Source of the DNA: Bizionia myxarmorum
GTDB taxonomy: Bacteria; Bacteroidota; Bacteroidia; Flavobacteriales; Flavobacteriaceae
NCBI RefSeq assembly: GCF_008086205.1
Contig: NZ_VSKK01000005.1
Coordinates: 62,001-126,000 of the forward strand
Length of the DNA stretch: 64,000 bases
Reading direction: 5' to 3'
Shown here: one piece after another, positions 8,701 to 18,600 of the stretch
Layout of the letters: each line of letters begins with the position of its first letter
Position numbering within the stretch: the stretch's first letter is position 1
Notes under the pieces: model-generated
Databases searched by the model: none
What the model saw: the letters and a program-made list of their open reading frames with translations, nothing else
Told to the model about the DNA's origin: nothing
Translations under genes and position numbers: made by a program

Positions 8701-10289
8701 ACACAGATAATGGTAACTATTACTTACAATTAACAATTGCAGCCTTCGGAACTGTTAATTCCAATACTATTGCAGCAAACCTGAATACTAACCAACCATT
8801 AATTATTACATCTAGCGGCTTATTTTGTACTGGAAGTCCACAATTAGACATTAATAGTAATATAAACAATAGCCTTTACACCTATTCTTGGTACCATAAT
8901 GGAGTTTTATTAACTACTAATAATAACGCCACATTAACGATTACTGAAATAGGAAGCTACAAATTGATATTGGATACAGGAAGCTGTATAAAAGAATCTA
9001 ATAATCTGGTAATTGAAGAATCCTTTATCACCGTAACGCCAGTAACGGCATTAAACGTAACAGTTGTTCCAGGAAGCACAACCGATTTAACGGTAACGAC
9101 CAACGCGCTTCAACCTAACTTTCAGTGGTATAGAAACGGTACCATACTTCCTGGTGCTAATATGGCAACATATACTGTAGATATTTCAGGAAGCTACCAA
9201 GTAATTGTAACCCAAACTATAGGTTGCATTATGGAGGCTGATGTTACCTTTACAGTTAGTCACCCAACTAATTTCCAATCGCTTATTTCTGCAGATGTTT
9301 TCCAAGATTGTGTTAGTTTAAATACAACCTTACGCCTTTCTGATTTTACAGCGGATGCTGCTAACGGCTTAATTGATTTAACTAACAATCCTTACAATTA
9401 CGCATTCCAATGGTTTAAAAATGGTTTGCTAATGTCTGGTGAAACAGCATCAACTATTTCATTAGCGGACTATAATGCTAATGGCGATTATTATTTAGAA
9501 ATTGATGTGCCAAATATGGGAGCTGTTCAATCCAATACCATCAGCATTAATTTAGGATTTTTAGATGCTGTTACTATTAGTTCATCTGATATTTTATGTG
9601 AAACCAATTCCGTAGCAACTATCTATTCCGATGTTACCGATCCACAATTTACCTACCAATGGTTTAATGCGGAAGACAATTCTACTTTAGGTACTGCAAC
9701 CGAACAAGTGGTTACAGATGCCGGCAGTTATTACTTAGAAATTTATTTTGGAGAATGTTTAGTAAGGTCCAATACTATTGGCATCTCCGTTTTAAATGGT
9801 GACGATATAACTTTAAGCCATCCAGATGCCATTAACCTTATAGAAAACACAACTATTATAGTTACTGCTGAAGGTGCTGATAATTTTGAATGGTTTTTAA
9901 ATGGTATTTCTGTTGGCATAACTAATTCACTAGTAATTTCTCAAGCAGGAACGTATACGCTAGTTGCACAAATTGGTAATTGTGAAGTAACAAAAACAAT
10001 TGTAGTAACTGAAGTTGAAAATAATGCTGTTGCCATCCCGAATGTGGTAACCTTAAACAATGATGGAATAAATGACACTTGGGGATTACCTAACAAGTAT
10101 GTAGCTAAAGAAAATGTGGATGTAATTATTTACGGTCCTAAAGGAGAAATCGTTTTCAGACAACGCAATTATATGAACAACTGGCCAGCAGCTGATTTTG
10201 AATTCTCTAATAAGCAACCTGTTTACTATTACACCATTTTAGAAGATAATATTATCACTGAAAAAGGTGCTATAACACTAATTAAATAA
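5781..10289 (+). CDS. sprC: SprC-like secreted Ig-repeat protein with T9SS type B sorting domain
   Basis: A 1502-aa secreted protein. Residues 1-30 form a signal peptide ending SNAQ. The body is a chain of Ig-like beta domains marked by recurring (Y/F)xWYKDGxxISGAT and GxYxLEVxNGxC. From residue 401 four long units repeat at 256, 256 and 259 residues, each opening with a DASYxxCSS-type motif. The last about 85 residues (IPNVVTLNNDGINDTWGLPN onward) are a gliding-motility-associated/T9SS type B sorting domain, so the protein is expected to be exported by T9SS to the surface. The next gene starts one base after the stop. Position upstream of a PorP/SprF gene and a SprB-type gene matches Flavobacterium sprC, which is the basis for the symbol. 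Its exact role in gliding is inferred. Confidence 0.7.
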   Translation: MKPLNLLHKNSNYVICLMLAFIMVSWVSNAQITILKPNIGFPQACASQSFNTYNFTFSFYPTQNLGSGNQFIIEMSDASGSFSSATTVQTLTNNTSPISGSFAIPTDTSGENYKIRVRSTNPVQTSPPSNVFSAYYAIHNQPYAINNYNSSVNLCEGESFLIEVDDTGTSSSPVFYPDLNYIWYKNFVEISGETSSSLSVTQSGSYYSIVDYGSCVMDSYSNIVTVNVAPEITPTIQTADGFSTICPGSTKTLISVLQNPNYTYTWFKDNIAITGSNAPTYIASLEGIYHLEIENGGCVFTSNAIFLEVTDVDLYLDVISNMMLVPGESLTVTATTDAQTPTMQWYKDNIAISGATNLNYTIIQPGAYKIVVSQIVPCVIQKEASVIVIFPDTMNIVINPDASYVACSSTATNLSATVFEAISVLETLNILNNSLGYIYQWYYYGSPISGAESTNYNVSGPEENGPYFLEVTIPGFGVIYSNNINVNLGIDAITIGNDQDLCNGQTVTFSSNINAPEHTYQWYKDGIAISGATQTTYATSDSGIYYLEVINGTCQNTSNYISISSSSITVTPTAALIDLIIPGQTRTLSVLTSAATPTYTWFRNSVLISGATNANYNATLDGSYKVVVSQSGACSLQEEVTFQLDYPTGFDIQITADASYTDCSSTSALLTINQFLAQTNGAPINILNNTYSYGYKWFKNGIAVSGATATSLTVNNASDNGIYKLEVTIPDFGIISTNTVIVNLALAPITIENSGSLCPGQSTTLSANVSSASFAYQWFVDGTVISGATSPIYVTNLEGTYHLEVQNGSCNSTSNSLSLVFGQINIFSSNPVADVILPGESKIITVTTDASNPAYEWFHNNVLITGETSATFTAVESGDYKVVASQTVDCTLYAEKNFLLEDPINYNIVIAIDPTYDSCTSNSMPIQLTVFEAITNTGTIDIINNPDITFTAQWFKNSTSVSGETNTSINLSDNTDNGNYYLQLTIAAFGTVNSNTIAANLNTNQPLIITSSGLFCTGSPQLDINSNINNSLYTYSWYHNGVLLTTNNNATLTITEIGSYKLILDTGSCIKESNNLVIEESFITVTPVTALNVTVVPGSTTDLTVTTNALQPNFQWYRNGTILPGANMATYTVDISGSYQVIVTQTIGCIMEADVTFTVSHPTNFQSLISADVFQDCVSLNTTLRLSDFTADAANGLIDLTNNPYNYAFQWFKNGLLMSGETASTISLADYNANGDYYLEIDVPNMGAVQSNTISINLGFLDAVTISSSDILCETNSVATIYSDVTDPQFTYQWFNAEDNSTLGTATEQVVTDAGSYYLEIYFGECLVRSNTIGISVLNGDDITLSHPDAINLIENTTIIVTAEGADNFEWFLNGISVGITNSLVISQAGTYTLVAQIGNCEVTKTIVVTEVENNAVAIPNVVTLNNDGINDTWGLPNKYVAKENVDVIIYGPKGEIVFRQRNYMNNWPAADFEFSNKQPVYYYTILEDNIITEKGAITLIK
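6981..10010 (+). repeat. Four ~256-aa super-repeats in the SprC-like protein
   Basis: The opening motif Asp-x-Ser-Tyr-x-x-Cys-Ser occurs at nucleotide 6981, 7749, 8517 and, in diverged form, 9294. The spacings are 768, 768 and 777 bases (256, 256 and 259 codons). Each unit holds three Ig-like modules, the first with an ILNN...WFKNG pattern and ending in a TIPxFGxIxSN strand. Coordinates of the last copy's end are approximate. Confidence 0.75.
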
Positions 10290-10290
10290 T

Positions 10291-12564
10291 ATGGTAAAAA
10301 ACTACTTTTTTTTACTTCCTATTTTTTTATTAGTCGCTTTTTCAACCTTAAAAGCGCAAGAAATGCCTGTGTTAAGTTTTAGCATACCAACACAAAACCA
10401 AATTAAGTTTAACCGCTTTATACAAAACCCAACCTACTCATTTGTAGGAGAAGACAATACTTATATTTCCATGTACCACAGGAACCAATGGATAGAATTT
10501 AACGATTCACCAAAAGCTTATATGTTAAGTTATACCGGCCGTTTTAATGAAAAAACGGGTTTAGGTATTGGTATCTATCAACAAAACACTGGTGTCATCA
10601 CTAGTTTTGGTGCTATTGGAAACTTTGCTCAAAATATCCGATTAAATGACAATATGAATTTAACACTCGGTTTCAATTTAGCGTATTATAGCAGTGGTGT
10701 GGACAACAACCGCACAATTACGGCTGAAGATGATCCGTTATTATTATCCTTCCGAAATACCTCTTTAGTAACTATAAAACCGGGACTTAATATTTCATAT
10801 AAACAATTTGATTTAGGTGTTTATGCCGAAAATTTAGTGGATTACGATTTTAAAACCAGCCAAATGGCTTCGGAATATATAGATCGTACCTACTCTTCTC
10901 AATTAATGTATACGCACGATTTTAATGCAGCTACTGGTTTGTTTGAAGGCACCGATATGCGTTTAGCTATAAAAGCTGAAATGACGGAAACCTTCGGAAC
11001 CGGTTTTGGAGGCTCCATTTTAACCAACTTTCCAAGAATGGGTTGGATTCAGTTAGGAGTTGATAATTATTACGGAATTGGCGCTGGTGCTGGCGTTCAT
11101 ATTAGCAAACGTTTATCCATAGGTTACACTTATGAGCGCACTATCAAAGAAGGTTTGGTAAATTTAGGTCCTACGCATGAAGTAAATATTGTTTTTGCTA
11201 TTCAAGATGCTAGAACATCTCAAAAACCTGCAAAATCTGTAACGAAAACTAAAGCAACTAAAAGAATAACACCTGTAGTTTCTGAAACTGTAACAACTGG
11301 AATGGATGAAACAACTACAGTTACCACTACAACACAAACCACGCAAACCAAAACACAAACAAGTTCCAGCCAATCTGAAACAAATGGTCATGATAACGGA
11401 TTAGAATCTCTTCGTAAAACGCAGCAAGAGCGAATTGCTCAATTACAAGCCCAATTAAAGGATGAAAATCAGTATTTATTGGATATTCTATTACAAGAAA
11501 ATGAACTTAATAAATTAAAAAAGGCTGATTTAGAAACACGTATTCGTAATTTAGAAATGTATGTACAACGTCAGCAACAATCTATTTTAATTCCTGTTGA
11601 AGACATTCAGACTATAGTATTACGCTCCGCCAATCCGGTTACTATAAAAATTGACCCAAGAACTATGGACGATTTAAAATCTGCTAGAAACGGGTACTAC
11701 TTGGTTTCAAAACCAAAAAATAGCACATCGAATAAAGATTTTAAAATCATTAATGGTTTCAGCCAATTGCCAGATGCTGTTTTAGCTTATAATATAAAAT
11801 ATGCTGAAGCTAAAAATGAGGATTTATATATTATCCACGTGGACAATCCGGAGTTTACAAATGCACCAACTAATTTTAGAGACCAACAAGTTTCAAATGC
11901 TTTAGCGGGCAATGCATCTGCTAATCCTCACTCTGACAATGTAACCTTTAGTGGTTTAGGTGAATTAACACCTCGTGCAACAAAAAGCAATGCAGGTACC
12001 GATGGAAATTCGCCCCGCCAAGAAGATGCTATTTCAAGAGATAAAGTTTTGGGTACACGTTTAATAACCACTTTACCGATTAATCAAGATAATTTGAATC
12101 AACTACCTGAAGTATCGCAAGATCCAATTGCGGTTACCGAAAAACCTACAATAAAAGAAAACCCTGAAACTACAAAGGAGAATACGATTAAAAAACTCTC
12201 TAACACCATTAAAAATGAAGAACCTAAAAGCCCACCTAAACCTAAAAAGGTTATCAAGCAGTACGATGATGATTATGATTTGGAAACACGCCGAAATACA
12301 ATTAACCTAACATTATTAGGTGTGGAACCTGGTTATTATATAGTAGCCAATGTGTTTTCGCAATTTAGTAATGCTGAAAACTTTTTAGAGGATTTAAAGT
12401 CTCAAGGACTAGATCCATCCTATTTCAAAAACCCAAGAAACAAATATACCTACGTTTATTTAAAACATTTTAATGAATGGCGAGAAGCATCAAAGTCTTT
12501 TCACTCTAAATTAAATAAATCTTACGCCGGTAAAATTTGGATAATGAGTATCAATATTGATTAA
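10291..12564 (+). CDS. sprD: SprD-like PorP/SprF outer-membrane protein with SPOR domain
   Basis: A 757-aa protein. A signal peptide (to about LKAQE) is followed by a PorP/SprF-type beta-barrel at about 25-310, with the family's FNRFIQNPTYSFVGEDNT opening and alternating strands. Next come a Thr/Ser-rich linker (about 312-365), a coiled coil (about 370-440), a Lys/Pro-rich segment, and a C-terminal SPOR-like domain (about 675-757: PGYYIVANVFSQFSNAENFL ... TYVYLKHFNE). PorP/SprF proteins help present T9SS adhesins at the surface, and SPOR domains bind denuded peptidoglycan. The protein could therefore tie an outer-membrane adhesin port to the cell wall. It lies between the sprC-like and sprB-like genes, as sprD does in Flavobacterium. 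Confidence 0.7.
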   Translation: MVKNYFFLLPIFLLVAFSTLKAQEMPVLSFSIPTQNQIKFNRFIQNPTYSFVGEDNTYISMYHRNQWIEFNDSPKAYMLSYTGRFNEKTGLGIGIYQQNTGVITSFGAIGNFAQNIRLNDNMNLTLGFNLAYYSSGVDNNRTITAEDDPLLLSFRNTSLVTIKPGLNISYKQFDLGVYAENLVDYDFKTSQMASEYIDRTYSSQLMYTHDFNAATGLFEGTDMRLAIKAEMTETFGTGFGGSILTNFPRMGWIQLGVDNYYGIGAGAGVHISKRLSIGYTYERTIKEGLVNLGPTHEVNIVFAIQDARTSQKPAKSVTKTKATKRITPVVSETVTTGMDETTTVTTTTQTTQTKTQTSSSQSETNGHDNGLESLRKTQQERIAQLQAQLKDENQYLLDILLQENELNKLKKADLETRIRNLEMYVQRQQQSILIPVEDIQTIVLRSANPVTIKIDPRTMDDLKSARNGYYLVSKPKNSTSNKDFKIINGFSQLPDAVLAYNIKYAEAKNEDLYIIHVDNPEFTNAPTNFRDQQVSNALAGNASANPHSDNVTFSGLGELTPRATKSNAGTDGNSPRQEDAISRDKVLGTRLITTLPINQDNLNQLPEVSQDPIAVTEKPTIKENPETTKENTIKKLSNTIKNEEPKSPPKPKKVIKQYDDDYDLETRRNTINLTLLGVEPGYYIVANVFSQFSNAENFLEDLKSQGLDPSYFKNPRNKYTYVYLKHFNEWREASKSFHSKLNKSYAGKIWIMSINID

Positions 12565-12581
12565 TTAATTATGACTAAATA

Positions 12582-12598
12582 AGCATGCCCCAAATGCT
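12582..12598 (+). repeat. Small hairpin in the sprD-sprB gap
   Basis: AGCAT and ATGCT flank a 7-base loop (GCCCCAA), just upstream of the sprB-like start at 12614. It is too short for a confident terminator. It may affect mRNA processing or translation of the giant gene. Confidence 0.3.
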
Positions 12599-12613
12599 AC
12601 AAAGCCTACAGTT

Positions 12614-15600
12614 ATGAAAAACCCTATGTACCTCAAAATAACATTAAGTGTGTTATTTGCTATGTTCTACTTTACCAGTATAGCACAAAATTACGAACCT
12701 TTTACGCCACGTTTTGATGCGGATACTAAAGGTGATATTCTATTAATTGGAAACAACATCGTTAATAGGAGTACAAACTCTTATGGCCCAAATGTTCCTT
12801 ATAACGGAACCAATAATTACAATTCCGATTATAGTATGCAGTATATTGATATTGATGGTGATCCTACCACCTTCAGTTCAAGTAGTGCCAATTTGGAAGC
12901 GCCTGGAAGTTGCTACAGCATTTTATATGCTGGTTTATATTGGGGGGCCATTTACCAAGAATCGGATAGAAGTCCTATTAATCAACTTAAATTTAAAATG
13001 CCGGGAGGTACTTATAGTGATATTACGGGGGAAATAATTTACGATGCCGCTACAACCCCTATAGGTGGTGATAACTCTAAACCATATGCGTGTTATGCGG
13101 ATGTAACGGGCTTGTTACAAAGTTTAGCAGATCCTGCAGGAACTTATACTGTAGGAAACATGACCTCTAGTTTAGGTTATCACGGTGGAACAGGTTTATG
13201 TGGTGGATGGTCACTATTTGTGGTTTATGAAGATCCAGCATTACCAGGAAAAGCTATTGTGTCCTTTGACGGATTTAGTGCTATTGGTGGTACGACAACT
13301 CTAGATGTGCCAGTTTCAGGATTTAGAACAATTCCTGTGGGACCGGTTCGTGCTAAGTTTGCTTTTTCAGCTTTAGAAGGTGATTTTAAAATTACTGGAG
13401 ATCGCTTGCGTATTAATGGAATTTCCATGAATACACCAGAAAGACCAGCTAATAACTTTTTCAATAGTAAGATTACAAATTTAGCTGGGGAATTTACGAA
13501 TAGAGAGCCAAATAGTTTAAATACATTAGGCTTCGATGCAGGTATCTTGAATGTACCAAATGGTGGAAATAGCGTTATAAACAATGGTGACACTGCAGCA
13601 ACCATACGATTAGCGAGTACAGGAGATGTCTATTTTTATTATTTCAATGCCTTTGCTGTTGATATTATTCAACCAAATATAACCTTAACAAAAAACGTTG
13701 AAAATACCGCAGGAGTTAATATCAATGACGGCGATGTGACGCTGGGGCAAGAATTAGATTATATCCTATCTTTTGAAAATATAGGGAATGATGACGCTAT
13801 AAACTACACCATTACAGATGTTTTACCAATTAATGTAGATTTAATGTCTGTTAATTTAACCGGTGCGCCAGGTGTAACATACACCTATGATGCCGTGACG
13901 CATGCATTAACTTTTACAATTCCTAATAATTTAATAAACGAAGGTGATCCAACTTATACCATCAGAATTCGAGTAAAAGTAATTGAAGACTGCAACCAAT
14001 TACGAGATGCTTGTTCTAATATAATTCAAAATCAAGCCTATCAAACCTATAGTAGTTTTAACTCTGGAAATGTAGTTGCTAATCAAGTACCGAGTGTTTC
14101 TGATATTGATGTTTGTGGTTTTCCAACACCAGGATCCACCAACTTTTTAGTAAATGTTGATGGTTGTACTTTTATTAGAGATGAAGTGCTTTGTGGAAGC
14201 AGTATTCAGCTTACCGCTGGAAGTGGCTATACAGCATACCAATGGTACCAAGGTGATGAAATGACAGGAACTCCAATTGGAGCAACTCAAACTATAACAA
14301 TTACAACACCTGGTGTTTATACCAGTGTAAATACGGCAGCACAACCTTGCGTTTCTATCGTTGAAACTGTTAATGTCATTTTGTTTGGTGCAGATTTGCC
14401 AAATCCAATAACACCTTACGCAAACCAAGTGGTTATTTGCCCTATAAATGAAAAAGAATTACCAGAAATTTTCCTTTGTGGAGCTGGTGATGCGCAACTA
14501 TTAGAAACCAATATCACGGATGCCATTAGTATTTCTTGGGCACTTTTAGATGAAGGAAGTTGTGGCGAAGCGCCAGCTAATTGTCCTAATACAAGTGCAT
14601 CATGTACTTGGAACCAAGTTGCAACAGGACCTACTTATAATCTTATTGCTGCAGGACAATACCAATTAACGATTACTTATCAAAATGGTTGCTTTAGAAA
14701 ATTCTATTTCAATGTATATCAGAATTTATTCACACCTACAGAAGTTCACCGCGATATTGTGTGTTCAACTGATGGTGAAATTACCATTAATGGCGTTCCT
14801 GCAAGTTATGAATACAGCATTAACGGTGTGGGCGGTCCATACCAAATTAGCAATGTTTTTCCTATAACAGTTGCAGGTGATTATACTGTTCATATCAGAC
14901 CAATTGGTATTACTAATCCATGTATCTTCACAATAATAAATATTCCAATTCGTGCAAGAAATTTCACGGTAGATGTTATACCAAATCAACCCTTATGTTC
15001 TGGTGATAAAGGCGGCATAACAGTTCAAATGAATGATGTTACTGCTCAATATTACTATGAAATTTTACAAGGTGGTACCATTATTAGTGCAGCTGGACCA
15101 ATTGCCGAAAGCGACTATACCTTCCCCGATTTAAACCCAGGGACTTATACTGTTAACGCATCAAATGACGCCGGTTGCACTTACACTGAAACGATAACGC
15201 TTGTAGAACCAGATCCTATAACTTTAACTGCCAATTTAACCCAACCGTTAACGTGTACAGATGGTGAAATTACTATTGTTGCTAATGGTGGCACACCTCC
15301 TTACTTCTACTATATTAACAGTACAACAGAATTCCAAACCGTTCCAGAATATGAAGTACTTACGGCAGGAACTTATGATATTACCGTTATAGATTTTAAT
15401 AACTGTACGCAAACAACGCAAATAATAGTGGAAGCTTTAGAGCCGCCAACTTTTAACGTAACACACACGGATGTTTTATGTTATGGAGATGAATCTGCCG
15501 AAATTAATTTTAATGTTACCGGTTCTAATGGTTATACGTTAGCTTTTAGTATTGACGGTGGCAATACATATAGTAGTAATCCTATTATATCCAATTTACC

Positions 15601-18600
15601 AGCTGGAACTTATGAAACTTTAGTTCAGTATTCTATAAATGGTGAAGATTGTTTAACCACTGCTGAAACGGTTGTTATAACGCAACCAGATACGGCATTA
15701 TCTGCTTCTGGAGGCGTTTCGGCTTTAGCAGGTTGTGGTCCTAATGGCGAAGGTGAAGTGCGTATTACAAACCCACAAGGAGGTATTGCACCATATCAAT
15801 ACAGTTTTGATAATGGTGTTACTTACGGTTCTGCAAATTCAGCTTATGTAGCACCTGGAACTTACACCTTATATATTCGTGATGTCAATGGTTGTATTTT
15901 CCCAATGGAAGTAACTATTAGCCCAGCTCCAACTGCCCCAACTATTGATATTAGTGATACAGATTTTAATTGTGATGGTTCAGGAAACTCGACAGTTACC
16001 GTAAATAACAATGGTGGAAACTTTGCATATACTTACGTTATGGATGGTGTTGAAAATACCAACGTACCGGACAATGTATTCGTAAATGTTCCAAGCGGAA
16101 ACCATACAATTACCGTTCAATATGAAAACTTAAACATTCCTACCTATAGTAATTTGTTGTTTGAAGATTTTGGTCGTGGTGGAAACACTACAACTCCAGG
16201 AATTGCAGCTGCTTATTGCTTCCATGATCAAACTATATCACCATCACCTTGTGGACCAAGTGATTTGTTACAGGACAACCAATATGCTGTAACAAATAGA
16301 ATTTTCCCTATTTACGGAACGTGGTTTGACTACCGCGATCACACATCAGGAGGTTCAGACCCTCAAGGTCGTTTTCTTGCTGTAAATATTGGTTCGGCAG
16401 CCGGTCCTTATGGCATTTTATATAGTAAACCTATTAATAATGTTTTACCAGGTCAAGATGTTATTGTAGACTTATATTTAGCCAACTTATTAAGTGTTGG
16501 TAGTGCCGGTGGTGCACCAGATTTTATTTTGGAATTAGTAGATGGTTCTGGAAACGTAATTGCTTCGGAAGCAACTGGCCCTATCTTGAATACTGTAAAT
16601 GCATGGCAATTAAAATCAGTTCAATTAAACCCAGGAGCAAATACCGAATTAATCTTTAATATTCGATCTGGAAGTGTTGTATACAACGGAAATGATGCGG
16701 TTATTGATGATATTAATGTGTACCAAATTCCAAGAGTTTGTATCACGGAAGTAGAATTCCCAATTGTTATTGACTCCAATCAAGCATTTTCAGCGCAAGT
16801 TTTAAATGCATTTGATGTAAGCTGTTCTGGAGCTGCTGATGGGCAAATAACTATTGCAGCTAATAACTTTCAATTACCATATGGTTTTGATTACTCCACT
16901 GATGGTGGAACTACTTGGATAAATTCTGCTACATCGCCAGTGATAATTACAGGATTAGCGGGCGCTACATACGATGTTCAAATTCGTTACGACGATACAG
17001 CTGCAACCTGTAGTTTTTCATTTACCCAACCCGTATTAGAACCTAATGCTTTAATTGCAGGTGCTGTTATAGCAAGTCCTGCAACCTGTTTAAGCGGTGC
17101 CACTATTGAAGCTTCCGCTTCAAATGGAACCCCTAATTACACATTTCAATTAGAAAATTCAGTTGGGACCGTAATTGTACCATTCCAATCGGGAAATACG
17201 TTTAGTAACGTTATTCCAGGTGATTATATAGTGGTGGTTCAAGACGCTAATGGCTGTCAAGACCCAATAGATACTGCATTAACTATTGCAGCACCTACTA
17301 CTCCAATTGCAAGTATTGATGCATCATCAGATATTTGTTATGATGCTGGAAACCTAGCAACTATTGTTGTAGGGGTATCAGATGGAACTGCACCTTATAC
17401 CTATAGTATAAATGGCGGTACATTCCAATCCAATAATACATTTACCAACTTAACGCCAGGAACTTATTCCGTAATTGTTCGGGATGCTTACGGTTGTGAG
17501 TCAGACGCTATTTCGCAAACCATTGGTGGGGCATTAATTGGAACTGCCATATTAACCAAAAATTTAGATTGTCGCACGAATCCAAATGCGTCTATCCTTA
17601 CAACTATTGCAGGCGGTATTGCACCTTATACATATGATGTATCGTATAACGGTGGACCATTTGCCGGAAATACAACCGTTGTTGGAAATGCCTTTGTTTA
17701 TTCAACAGGAACCGATGGCACTTACACGTTTCTAATTACAGATTCATTAGGTTGTACCACTCAAACTTCGGTTATCAATATTATTCCTTTACCATTATTA
17801 GATGCACCAACGGTTACCGTTACGCAAAATAATTTATGTTTTGGGGATAACTCGGGAGCTATAACGGTTGTACCTTCTGGTGGATTATCACCTTATACTA
17901 TTTTAGTTGAAAACACGACTACAGGAACTAATTATGGTTCTCAAACTACAGGTTTGGAAGCTGGTGTTTACACTATTACAGTAACGGATGCCAATACCTG
18001 TTCTATAACTGAAACAGCAACTATTACACAACCTGATGCCATTGCGTATGATGTTGTTAAAGTAGATATAACCTGTGATGTATCAGGAGGAACTTCTACT
18101 GGAACTATTACAGTAGAAAATGTTTCAGGAGGAACTCCAGAATACACATATTATGTGTCTAATAACTTTGGTTATTCGGCTAGTTACCCAACAACCTCTG
18201 GCGGGGAAGACCATACATTTACCATAATAGATTATGGTATTTATACCGTAGATGTCGTAGATGCTAATGGTTGCTCGCTTGTAACACAAAACATTACAAT
18301 AGCATCTCCTCCAGGTAGTTTAGTTATTGATATTACGACACTTACCTCCGATTGTAGTACAGGGGGAACTGCTGTTATTACGGTGACGCCTGTAGTTAGT
18401 AGCGGAAACTATGAATTTGCTGTTCTGGAATATAATACAATTCCATACTCAAACAATTATCAAAATGCTGATTCAGGAACACCAGAAACATCAACTTTCA
18501 CAGGTTTAACGCCAGGTGTTACCTACACTTTTGTAGTGCATGATATGTCAAACGATTGTTATTATTTTGAAACTGCAACAGGACCAATTGATTCATTATC

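Noticed and set aside
11164-11391. Minus-strand Cys/Ser/Arg-rich frame in the sprD-like gene
   Set aside because: It is the shadow of the Thr-rich linker codons on the opposite strand.
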